Positions 1 to 6,383 of a stretch of DNA of 28,253 bases are shown here, piece after piece. The notes beneath the pieces are model-generated. The model saw nothing but the letters and a program-made list of their open reading frames with translations. It did no database searches and had not been told where the DNA came from. The position numbers were made by a program, and so were the translations under genes. Within the stretch, counting starts at the first letter, position 1, and each line of letters opens with the position of its first letter. Source of the DNA: a virus; IMG/VR virus record IMGVR_UViG_3300028569_000136, positions 1 through 28,253 of that record; one strand, 5' to 3'.

Positions 1-752
1 AAGGTTTCCACAACCTCAAAGGTCAGGTTGCCCTTGTCATCTTTGCCGTTTACAAATGCCTCGAAAATACCTTGCTTGTCAATGTATTTAAAGGTCATTT
101 TGTCGCTGTCCTTCCCGTTCCAAATTAGGGCATACTCGTTGGCCTTGTACCCGACAATGTATTTTTCATCGTAAATTTTGGCAATTGGGGCGATAAGTTC
201 CGACTGGTCAACAATATCGTATTCCTCACCTTCATCATCGTACACCGTCTTCATCGGCATATAGTCGGGGCAAACCACAAGCAATTGGTTGGGGTAGTTT
301 ATTTTCCGTTCCCGAACGATGTCGAAAAAGAACGCTTCAATAGAATAATACTCAGGGTAAAGGCCATAAAAGTATTCTTTCTGCTCAGGGTTAGGCCATT
401 CAATAGAATAGTTTTGGCTGTTGGCAACCGCCTTTGTACGGTTCAATGCCCTGTTCCATTCGGTGTTAGTGGTTGGTTCGTACAGGCCTTTTTGGTACTC
501 CCATTCCTCGGCTTGTTGGTTCGGTGCTTTTGACCGCAGAATTTCGTAGGGGAATTGGTCGGCCTCGGCATGAACTGCCACCGCATTCCGTTCCCGAATC
601 GTGTCCTCGTATATTTCATTGAAGTCGGGCAAACTATAATAATAGCTTTCCGTTTGGAATTTTTTATCGTACTTGCTGGGCATGCCGACAACATTCCGTT
701 TTTTGCGGATTGCTTTAGCGGCGTGGTCAATTAGGCTATAAATGTCTGCCAT
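1..752 (-). CDS. Portal-like protein, N-terminal 250 residues (runs off the left edge)
   Basis: An open frame starts with ATG at 752 and stays open to base 1, giving 250 residues without a stop. The N-terminus begins MADIYSLIDHAAKAIRKKRN, followed by an acidic, Tyr- and Trp-rich segment and then alternating beta-like stretches (INYPNQLLVVCPDY, KYIVGYKANEYALIW). This arrangement, a helical N-terminus, a region resembling the portal wing, then beta strands around 150-230, recalls portal proteins of Bacteroidetes phages. I cannot confirm it without a profile search. It follows the MuF-like gene in the direction of transcription, separated by the accessory cassette, and portal and MuF genes are usually close neighbours. 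A TATTTTTG box at 771-778 can drive it. It could instead be another large virion protein. That it is coding is nearly certain; the function is a moderate guess. Confidence 0.5.
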   Translation of the reverse strand, partial: MADIYSLIDHAAKAIRKKRNVVGMPSKYDKKFQTESYYYSLPDFNEIYEDTIRERNAVAVHAEADQFPYEILRSKAPNQQAEEWEYQKGLYEPTTNTEWNRALNRTKAVANSQNYSIEWPNPEQKEYFYGLYPEYYSIEAFFFDIVRERKINYPNQLLVVCPDYMPMKTVYDDEGEEYDIVDQSELIAPIAKIYDEKYIVGYKANEYALIWNGKDSDKMTFKYIDKQGIFEAFVNGKDDKGNLTFEVVET

Positions 753-770
753 TTGTTGGGGCTGTTTTCA

Positions 771-778
771 CAAAAATA
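771..778 (-). promoter_or_regulatory. Bacteroidetes-type -7 box (TATTTTTG) for the portal-like gene
   Basis: On the minus strand TATTTTTG matches TAnnTTTG, with a TTG 21 bases upstream as a possible -33 element. It ends 18 bases before the ATG at 752. It lies in the 32-base gap after the glycosyltransferase-propeller gene. Confidence 0.45.
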
Positions 779-784
779 CGCAAA

Positions 785-2542
785 CTATTCTATGTGTTTC
801 AACATTTCAGCAAGCGGCAACCGAATGACCGCATCGGTGCAATCGTGATGCCCCGCTAAAATTAGGCAATTGCCCTTCTTGTCAATTTCCAAATGCCTTG
901 GGTAGGTAACGTAACAAGCCAAGGGGTTCTGCCAAGTGTGCGGGTTTGCTGGTATTGTGTTTTGGTTTTCGTATGTAGGTTTCCAAAGGGGTGTTCTGCT
1001 CCAGCGTAATGCTTTAAATGGCGGCTTGGCTTCCATTTCAAGCAAGCCAGCCCAATAAAGGTTTGCACCGTTTACCTTCTGCTGCACGTGAAAAATCGTG
1101 TATAGCTTGCCCTTGTGTTCAACCAATTGCGTGCCGCCACGTAGGTGGTATCGGGTTAATGTCGGTGGCTCCGTTTTGTATTCCTTAACGGGCGTGTCCC
1201 AATTGTATTCAACAACGTGGCCGGGGGCATAAAGCACGTGTAATTTGCCATCGTAAACGAACGGCGACCAGTTCTTTTCCCGGCCATCGAAATCAGCGGG
1301 GCGGCTTGCTGGGGGTTGCATCAGGCAAGAACTGCCGTCATCAAGGTAGCCAAAGTACATTTTGTACCCGTCATTAAACATGATTGCCGGGCGGCCGTTT
1401 AGCATAACCCCGCACGGGTCTTCAGCGTGGCCGTTCTCGGTAACAAAGGGAATGATGCGGCCATTTGTTGGCTTGCCCCCGTTCCAATCCCATACCGCTA
1501 TTTTCCTATCCCTAAACCAAGGCGATTTGTCCAAGCGTGTTGCATACAGGCCGCCAACCAATGTGCCGTTAAATGCGTTTGTGAAGGGCTTGATTGCTGC
1601 CGAATGGTATGGTATAAGTTCAAGTTCGGGTTGCAGCTTTGCCTCAATAGCATCAAAATGAATCTTGCGAACATCGGGCTTATCAACATTGCGTACTGGC
1701 TTGCTTACCGCAAACTTTGCTTTCATTAAATGGTGGGCCTTGGCAGCCGTTACGCTGCCGTACATTTGCTTTTCAACATGATAAACAACCCTATCATATA
1801 AGTCGTATGTCTTTCGTGCCTCCGTGCTATATTGCCCATAGCAGCCTACAAAGTAATGGTTTTGTATTAGTTCGGTATAGTCGGGTGTCTTAGCCTTAAA
1901 TTGTACTGGGGCGATGCCAAGGTCAGCGTTTACGTTTGCTTGGCAAAGGGCAACATTTAAAGCTAATTCATCGGGAAAGGAATGCCCCCAATGCTTGGTG
2001 GCTAAATATTCCTTGTAGTTCGCCTTGGCGTTTGCCCAAACCTCTGCGGCCTTGGGTGTATTTTTCCAGTACAGGATTGATGAATTGATTTCGGGCAGCA
2101 TTCCCGTTTCGGGTAGTTCATATTCCTCACGAACTTTGTCAAGGGTTAACCAAAGGCAAGGCCATGAATCGTTAGTCAGGTCAGTTTGCGAAACCACTTG
2201 CGTAGCAAAATCGAAAGCAACGCAACGCTCCCATAAGGTGTTGAGTTCCTGTACAGCCACGCCGTCACAATCAAGGTACATTGTTTCATCGAATGGGCTG
2301 TATTTGTCAAGGTGTAGTTTAAACTTGCCCGGTGCGATGCGTCCAGTCGCATTGTTTAAATCCGCTTGGTTAATCTGCACGGCATGGGCAACGTGTTTTC
2401 GTTCCCGTTCAGGCAGAAGGTTGATGTCGCCCACAATCGCAATCGGTATTTCGGGGCTGAAATGGGCAAGGCTGTTGACCATGTTTTTTGCCCATTGGCC
2501 GTAGCTGAAATTGCCTGATAAAAATAGTAAGTAACCTTTCAT
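785..2542 (-). CDS. Glycosyltransferase fused to a GH130/GH43-like beta-propeller domain
   Basis: A 585-residue protein with two parts. Residues 1 to about 270 look like a GT-A nucleotide-sugar transferase: an N-terminal LLFLSGNFSYGQWAKNMVNS strand-helix, the DxD-type metal/nucleotide-sugar motif DCD at 91-93 (in MYLDCDG), and an acceptor-like region with NSSILYWK near 153. Residues from about 300 to the end have signatures of five-bladed beta-propeller proteins related to GH130/GH43: EDPCG at 374-378, KNWSPF at 423-428 and RGGTQ at 468-472 followed by a YTIFHV strand. Similar propellers occur in glycan-processing proteins and may bind or trim sugars; catalytic ability is not established here. 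It has its own TACCTTTG promoter and a terminator hairpin just upstream, so it looks like an independent unit. It is likely a glycan modifier of virion or host surface. Confidence is good in the fold, low in the substrate. Confidence 0.7.
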   Translation of the reverse strand: MKGYLLFLSGNFSYGQWAKNMVNSLAHFSPEIPIAIVGDINLLPERERKHVAHAVQINQADLNNATGRIAPGKFKLHLDKYSPFDETMYLDCDGVAVQELNTLWERCVAFDFATQVVSQTDLTNDSWPCLWLTLDKVREEYELPETGMLPEINSSILYWKNTPKAAEVWANAKANYKEYLATKHWGHSFPDELALNVALCQANVNADLGIAPVQFKAKTPDYTELIQNHYFVGCYGQYSTEARKTYDLYDRVVYHVEKQMYGSVTAAKAHHLMKAKFAVSKPVRNVDKPDVRKIHFDAIEAKLQPELELIPYHSAAIKPFTNAFNGTLVGGLYATRLDKSPWFRDRKIAVWDWNGGKPTNGRIIPFVTENGHAEDPCGVMLNGRPAIMFNDGYKMYFGYLDDGSSCLMQPPASRPADFDGREKNWSPFVYDGKLHVLYAPGHVVEYNWDTPVKEYKTEPPTLTRYHLRGGTQLVEHKGKLYTIFHVQQKVNGANLYWAGLLEMEAKPPFKALRWSRTPLWKPTYENQNTIPANPHTWQNPLACYVTYPRHLEIDKKGNCLILAGHHDCTDAVIRLPLAEMLKHIE

Positions 2543-2558
2543 ATTGTTGTTTGCTGTT

Positions 2559-2566
2559 CAAAGGTA
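2559..2566 (-). promoter_or_regulatory. -7 box TACCTTTG for the glycosyltransferase-propeller gene
   Basis: TACCTTTG on the minus strand fits TAnnTTTG and ends 16 bases before the ATG at 2542. A 14-base stretch (tcaaaggtagtaag on the plus strand) is identical here and at the promoter near 3932. A TTG about 21 bases upstream lies inside the neighbouring terminator hairpin. Confidence 0.6.
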
Positions 2567-2575
2567 GTAAGAAAA

Positions 2576-2600
2576 TGCAAAAAGCCCCAAGGGTGGGGCT
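2576..2600 (-). terminator. Rho-independent terminator after the 66-residue gene
   Basis: On the minus strand AGCCCC, loop ACCCTT, GGGGCT is followed by a run of T (plus-strand positions 2583-2600 for the hairpin). It lies downstream of the small gene ending at 2711 and just upstream of the next promoter, which insulates the two units. Confidence 0.7.
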
Positions 2601-2710
2601 AATTGTGGGTTCTAAACGAAAAAGAAATTTATACCCTATCAGTAGTTAAATGTATGCTTTTGAATACATTTGTACCCTATCGGGGGTTGTTTATTTCGCC
2701 TATACATTAG
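2601..2710. promoter_or_regulatory. Intergenic region with a dyad and a direct repeat
   Basis: This spacer holds a perfect 8-bp inverted repeat (AAATGTAT at 2648-2655, ATACATTT at 2664-2671) and a 9-bp direct repeat TACCCTATC at 2632-2640 and 2673-2681 that brackets it. TACATTTG at 2665-2672 on the plus strand matches the -7 box but has no convincing gene ahead of it. An operator is possible; no protein is implied. Confidence 0.3.
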
Positions 2711-2911
2711 TTATAGGGCATTTAAAGAACGTTCCTCCGCAATCTTATCCCTTTTCCATTTATCAACCGTACCAAATGTCACCAACTGATTTACTTCGTC
2801 CCTATCAAGGGAGCGAAGCAGTATCATAATTTGCCTATCAGTGCATAATTTTCTTTCATCTCTCAGTCTTTCGCAAAGACCATCAATTAATTTTTTACCG
2901 TCTGCATTCAT
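2711..2911 (-). CDS. Small hypothetical protein, 66 residues
   Basis: I do not recognise this protein. It is charged and probably all-helical, with the core LIDGLCERLRDERKLCTDRQ followed by a helical segment ending in a Trp-Lys-Arg-rich part (VDKWKRDK). No membrane segment or signal peptide is visible. It is followed by a strong terminator and sits between two other small minus-strand units, like a phage accessory gene. A 17-base sequence just before its start (2920-2936) recurs at 3018-3034 at the end of the next gene upstream. The reading frame is short, but the absence of a better frame and the terminator position support it. Confidence 0.55.
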   Translation of the reverse strand: MNADGKKLIDGLCERLRDERKLCTDRQIMILLRSLDRDEVNQLVTFGTVDKWKRDKIAEERSLNAL

Positions 2912-2919
2912 TTTGGTTG

Positions 2920-3034
2920 GGGTTAAAGGTTATTTGTTAAAAAAGCGTTTTAATGTGATTTGGCCGTGTTTATCTTGCGTTTAGAAGGACAAAGGCCGAT
3001 AAATCATATTATGGTGTGGGTTAAAGGTTATTTG
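2920..3034. repeat. 17-bp direct repeat pair (2920-2936 and 3018-3034)
   Basis: gggttaaaggttatttg occurs exactly at both places, 98 bases apart. One copy is just upstream of the 66-residue gene's start; the other spans the stop codon of the 80-residue gene. The 109-base gap between these genes (2912-3020) has no other clear feature. Confidence 0.6.
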
Positions 3035-3263
3035 CGTTTAGGAATTGTGCAAGCATCGGAATGGTGTCGGGGTTTATTTTCTCCCAATCTTTGCACCACA
3101 TTTCGGTGCTTACAAGTTCGCTTCCTTCGTAGGTCAGTTCAACGTAAAAGTTGCACTTTTGACTTTTAAACACGAAGGTAAAAAACTCATCGTGCTGATA
3201 GCTTCGTGTAATTTCAAAACCGCCGTTCAGTAGTTCCTCGTTAATTGTAATTTGTTGGCTCAT
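3021..3263 (-). CDS. Small hypothetical protein, 80 residues
   Basis: Unknown function. The protein begins MSQQITINEELLNGGFEITR and looks like a small alpha/beta fold with strands FFTFVFKSQKCNFYVELTYEG and a C-terminal helix DTIPMLAQFLNANNL. There is no membrane segment. A well-placed TAGGTTTG promoter box with an upstream TTTG precedes the ATG, which supports real expression from its own promoter. It lies downstream of the terminator that ends the 177-residue gene, so it is a separate transcription unit among small accessory genes. Confidence 0.6.
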   Translation of the reverse strand: MSQQITINEELLNGGFEITRSYQHDEFFTFVFKSQKCNFYVELTYEGSELVSTEMWCKDWEKINPDTIPMLAQFLNANNL

Positions 3264-3279
3264 GGGGTTAATGTTTCTG

Positions 3280-3308
3280 CAAACCTAAACAAAAAACCAA
3301 CACGCAAA
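3280..3308 (-). promoter_or_regulatory. Promoter for the 80-residue gene (TTTG, 17 bases, TAGGTTTG)
   Basis: Minus-strand TAGGTTTG (3280-3287) matches TAnnTTTG and a TTTG (3305-3308) lies 17 bases upstream. The box ends 16 bases before the ATG at 3263. Confidence 0.55.
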
Positions 3309-3326
3309 TGTTAATAAGTGTTAAAA

Positions 3327-3357
3327 CAAAAAGCCCCAACAAATGTCGGGGCTTTTC
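3327..3357 (-). terminator. Terminator after the 177-residue gene
   Basis: Inverted repeat AAAAGCCCC / GGGGCTTTT with a 10-base loop. It could work in both directions, since both flanks are A/T runs. It sits 24 bases past the stop at 3381 and just upstream of the next promoter. Confidence 0.7.
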
Positions 3358-3380
3358 GATACCATGAAACCAAAAAAGGC

Positions 3381-3911
3381 TTATTCAAAAATACCAGCGG
3401 GGGCGTTGTACAGAACGGGGAATTCGTTCGGTGCTGACTGCCAACCAAAGGCAACCATGTATTGCTGAACATCGTTCTCATCTGCTTTAGCTGGCTTGGC
3501 GATGCAACGTACTGGCTGCTCAACAACTCGGATTTCGTCCTCCTCATAGTAGAACCAAGCCAATTTGTACTTGCCGATTGTGTTCAGCGTTTCGTAGAAC
3601 GTGTCATTGCTGCTGTCCACGTTTGCGTCCATCACCGAAAGGGTATGGTTGAACTTGGTCAAGATGTCAGGCGTACCTCTGCGTGGGTTGGTAATGGTAA
3701 CCTCTTCCGCTTCGGGATAGTTGGCCTTGATTTCCTTGATGATTGCAACGTCGCCAGCGGCAATAGCGGCAGTCCATTCGGCGGCATCGGTGTAATCCAA
3801 AAAGGTGTAGTCATTGTCAATAACGGCAACGGCAGAAATGCCCGTTAACCGATTGATTTCGCAGACGTTTTCGCTGTAAACAGGCAAATTGTCAAAACAA
3901 GAATAGCTCAT
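3381..3911 (-). CDS. Hypothetical protein, possible virion component, 177 residues
   Basis: I choose the ATG at 3911 (MSYSCFDNLPVYSENVCEIN) over the ATG at 3947, because the -7 box TACCTTTG at 3932-3939 lies between them and a transcript would start downstream of 3947. The sequence is acidic, soluble and mixed alpha/beta: AVAVIDNDYTFLDYTDAAEW near the start, an Ala-rich helix, then FNHTLSVMDANVDSSNDTFY and KLAWFYYEEDEIRVVEQPVR. It ends close to a strong terminator and has its own promoter, so it is a monocistronic unit, probably made at high level. The extended beta content and independent strong signals would suit a major structural protein such as a tail-tube or decoration protein, but I see no diagnostic motif. 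Confidence 0.6.
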   Translation of the reverse strand: MSYSCFDNLPVYSENVCEINRLTGISAVAVIDNDYTFLDYTDAAEWTAAIAAGDVAIIKEIKANYPEAEEVTITNPRRGTPDILTKFNHTLSVMDANVDSSNDTFYETLNTIGKYKLAWFYYEEDEIRVVEQPVRCIAKPAKADENDVQQYMVAFGWQSAPNEFPVLYNAPAGIFE

Positions 3912-3931
3912 ATTTGTAAAATTTAGTTTCT

Positions 3932-3939
3932 CAAAGGTA
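3932..3939 (-). promoter_or_regulatory. -7 box TACCTTTG for the 177-residue gene
   Basis: Matches TAnnTTTG on the minus strand, 20 bases before the ATG at 3911. The 14 bases around it are identical to the promoter at 2559. It is back-to-back with the plus-strand promoter at 3982-3989. Confidence 0.6.
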
Positions 3940-3981
3940 GTAAGCACGCTTTAAACCTTCGCCCATTTGTCGCTATAATCG

Positions 3982-3989
3982 TACATTTG
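3982..3989 (+). promoter_or_regulatory. -7 box TACATTTG for the plus-strand cassette
   Basis: TACATTTG fits TAnnTTTG and ends only 5 bases before the ATG at 3995, so the transcript would be leaderless or nearly so. TATAAT lies just upstream at 3974-3979. Confidence 0.6.
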
Positions 3990-3994
3990 TAGCT

Positions 3995-4354
3995 ATGAAC
4001 GTGTCCCAACTTTCATTGGCCGAACTTTTCGACCTTAAATCTGCGGTGAATAGCGAACTGAATCGCCGCATTTCGCTGGCTGCCGATGACTTTCTTTGGT
4101 CTTTATGTGCTTACTACGGCGTTGACTACAGCGAATTTAGGGCGGCAACACGGCGGCAATACTCCGACATTAAGCGTATAGCATCGTACTATTTCGTGGC
4201 CATGAAGGGGCTATCAAGCGGCGAAGCGGCAGAACTCATCGGCATAAGTAGGGTAACGGTTGGGCAGCACGTTCAGCGGGTTTTGTTTTTCAAGAAGAAC
4301 GTACCCGGCAAATGGTTTAAAATTTACAACATCATTCAATCCACAACAAAATGA
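3995..4354 (+). CDS. DnaA domain IV-like (TrpR-superfamily) DNA-binding protein
   Basis: A 119-residue protein. Residues 28 to 97 resemble the C-terminal DNA-binding domain of DnaA: an entry helix (LCAYYGVDYSEFRAATRR), a basic YSDIKRIASYYFVAMKGLS helix, then the helix-turn-helix AAELIGISRVTVGQHVQRVL. In DnaA the equivalent helix holds the DHTTV-type signature; here it reads ISRVTVGQHV, so box specificity must differ. There is no ATPase domain, so this is not an initiator by itself. It overlaps the next gene by four bases (ATGA), so the two are translationally coupled. A TACATTTG box lies just before the start. It probably regulates this cassette or binds phage or host DnaA-type sites; the role is inferred. 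Confidence 0.6.
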   Translation: MNVSQLSLAELFDLKSAVNSELNRRISLAADDFLWSLCAYYGVDYSEFRAATRRQYSDIKRIASYYFVAMKGLSSGEAAELIGISRVTVGQHVQRVLFFKKNVPGKWFKIYNIIQSTTK

Positions 4355-5496
4355 AAAAACCCGTAGCGGTAACAATCGGCATTGGCGAGCATTTGGCCTA
4401 TGCTCAAAAGTCGGCAGAGTACGTGCGTAAACATCTCGGTCTTGAAACCCGAATAATAACCGATGAGCATTTGCACCTTGCTCTTGATTTGCCGACATTG
4501 GCTCAAAAGGTATGGACGCTTAAGTACAAGATTTGGGACATCTTCCCTGACCTTGATTTCATTATGTACCACGATTGCGACTGGCGGCCAGTACGGGATT
4601 TCAACATTATGGATTTTTTACCCGAACCAAATGACCTTTACTTTTGCCGTGATAGGCAAAACGACCACATAGAAGGGCTTGAAAAAAAGTACGGTCTAAA
4701 GCACAACACGTACTTTAATGCTGGCTGGTTTGTCGCCAACCGAAAACATAAGTCGCTGTTCGATTATTGCTATTCGAATTACCACAATTACGAAGTTGTA
4801 TGGGGCGACCAATGCGTATCGAATCAGGCAATGAAAGGGTTGGTAACCTTGGCCGATAAGCGTCTAAACGTAATGGATTTGTACAAAGATTACCACGAAA
4901 GCGAAATACTTGCCTTTCATTCAAGTGGCAACTATGCATTTTATAAAGGCGAACCCGATTTGGATTGGAATACAACGGTACCCGAACGTATAATGTTATG
5001 GGACGATAGCGAAGCATGGGCAACATCACGGCAGCACTTTATTGAAATTTACGAAACGTGCAAAGCGTATCGTGGCGGCAAGGCATTGGAAGTAGGTACG
5101 TTTACTGGTATGGGTTCAATGTCGATGCGGCTTGCGGGAATGCAAGTAAAGACCATTGATGTTACCTATGAATTTCTTGAACGCTGCAAAAACCTTTGGT
5201 CGGCTTGGCACATCGACTTTCACAAAATGAGCGGGGAAGATGAATTAAAATCTTCTGAAAAGTACGATGTTATATTCCACGATTCATACCACGGAAATTC
5301 CGTAATACCTGAACTCGTTTTGTTCTTTATGGCAAAGCTAAACAAGGGCGGCAAGCTAATTGTTCACGATGTCGATGCTCTTGACCTTGACCTTTTGTTA
5401 ACTGAACTTGGCAACCTTTACCCTAAAAAGAAAATCAAGCATACCGTTACAACCGATGAACGTGGCCGACAGCTTGGTACGTTTTGGGTTTTTTAG
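4351..5496 (+). CDS. Glycosyltransferase-methyltransferase fusion
   Basis: A 381-residue two-domain enzyme. Residues 1-215 look like a GT-A nucleotide-sugar transferase: an opening strand VAVTIGIGEH, the helix LAQKVWTLKYKIWDIFPDLD, the metal-binding motif DCD at 75-77 (in MYHDCDW), NAGWFVANR at 123-131 and a WGDQCVSNQAM acceptor/catalytic region near 151. Residues 235-381 form a Rossmann SAM-dependent methyltransferase: motif I EVGTFTGMGS at 247-256, an acidic motif II end (TIDVTYEF), DVIFHDSYHG at 306-315 and GGKLIVHDVDALD. The reaction is probably sugar transfer followed by sugar methylation. It lies opposite in direction to the structural operon, is coupled to the DnaA-like gene, and its stop shares three bases with that of the MuF gene. 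It is a likely virion- or host-glycan modifier. Confidence 0.7.
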   Translation: MKKPVAVTIGIGEHLAYAQKSAEYVRKHLGLETRIITDEHLHLALDLPTLAQKVWTLKYKIWDIFPDLDFIMYHDCDWRPVRDFNIMDFLPEPNDLYFCRDRQNDHIEGLEKKYGLKHNTYFNAGWFVANRKHKSLFDYCYSNYHNYEVVWGDQCVSNQAMKGLVTLADKRLNVMDLYKDYHESEILAFHSSGNYAFYKGEPDLDWNTTVPERIMLWDDSEAWATSRQHFIEIYETCKAYRGGKALEVGTFTGMGSMSMRLAGMQVKTIDVTYEFLERCKNLWSAWHIDFHKMSGEDELKSSEKYDVIFHDSYHGNSVIPELVLFFMAKLNKGGKLIVHDVDALDLDLLLTELGNLYPKKKIKHTVTTDERGRQLGTFWVF

Positions 5497-6383
5497 TCCT
5501 CGGCTTGTGGCTTATAAAACCCAGCGGCCTCGGCTCTGTCTTTAACATTCTGCGGCACATCTTCGGTTGCCACGGGAATTAACTGATGGCCGCAATTGTA
5601 CCCGCCACGAAGCGACCAAATGGTGCTTGAATTTGTTGCCCTGTTCTTGCCGTCCCAAGTTAGCGATGCCCATGCCTCGACCTCTTTGGCGTGGAATATC
5701 TTGTTGTTACGGGCAGCACAAAAACTGCGTGTACCTTTCACATCAACACCAATGTACTCGTAAAACTCAAAGCCAAGTTCCTCGGTCATTTCGTTGATGA
5801 CTTGGGCTTGGCTTATGGAATAGAAGTCGTAGGCGTTTTGCTTGGCATACCGTTCCATTCTGCCCTGAAAGTCGGCACTACCTTCAATGTTTTTTCGAAC
5901 GTTCCGCAGCACTTGGCCGAAGTTCTCGCCCGTGGCAACGCTGTTTTCAATGACCTTGCGAAAGGCAGCGGCCGCATCGGCTGGGGCATTGGTTGATAGC
6001 AGTTCTAAGGTTGTGCTTTTAGCGTTGCCGAGTATGGCCTGAACGGCTGCACTTTGCGTGTATGCCTCGCCCGTGATTACGCCCATCAGCTTTGCCGAAA
6101 GGTCTGCACCCTCGCCCATGCTGCCAACAAAATCCCTCAACGCCTCGGTGTATTTCGGGTTGTTGTATGCGGCTTTCATCTTACCAGTAAGCGATTGCAC
6201 CTTTGCAAAGTTGCCTTGGCTTATAATTACGTTGCCCGCTTCATCAAGGGTAAGGTCGGCCAACTCCGAAACCATCAAAGCAAACGCTTCACGCTGTGCC
6301 GCCTTTACGCCTGTAAAGAACGCATCGGGCACATCGTCCATGCTTTGAACGATTTTCTTTATAAGCCGTTCCTTTCGGGTCAT
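5493..6383 (-). CDS. MuF-like minor head (head morphogenesis) protein
   Basis: A 296-residue protein. The N-terminal two thirds are helical. The C-terminus has the MuF-type signature: SFCAARNNKIFHAKEVEAW, then TWDG and RGGYNCGHQLIPV near 260-275, matching the R-x-x-C, W-x-G and RGGYNCxH pattern of phage Mu gpF-like / SPP1 gp7-like proteins. These proteins sit inside the capsid near the portal, in few copies, and may be ejected with DNA. It closes the late operon, overlapping the upstream tail gene by one base. It is unusual to find it after the tail-tip genes. Its stop overlaps that of the opposite glycosyltransferase gene, leaving no room for a terminator between them. Confidence is high for the family. 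Confidence 0.8.
   Translation of the reverse strand: MTRKERLIKKIVQSMDDVPDAFFTGVKAAQREAFALMVSELADLTLDEAGNVIISQGNFAKVQSLTGKMKAAYNNPKYTEALRDFVGSMGEGADLSAKLMGVITGEAYTQSAAVQAILGNAKSTTLELLSTNAPADAAAAFRKVIENSVATGENFGQVLRNVRKNIEGSADFQGRMERYAKQNAYDFYSISQAQVINEMTEELGFEFYEYIGVDVKGTRSFCAARNNKIFHAKEVEAWASLTWDGKNRATNSSTIWSLRGGYNCGHQLIPVATEDVPQNVKDRAEAAGFYKPQAED

Noticed and set aside
443-730. Minus-strand frame of 95 codons within the portal-like gene
   Set aside because: It is out of frame with the longer open frame from 752, which has a better start and composition.
2025-2504. Plus-strand open frame of 159 codons opposite the glycosyltransferase-propeller gene
   Set aside because: The opposite frame is a well-supported two-domain protein; this one has no motif, no promoter and biased serine/arginine content.
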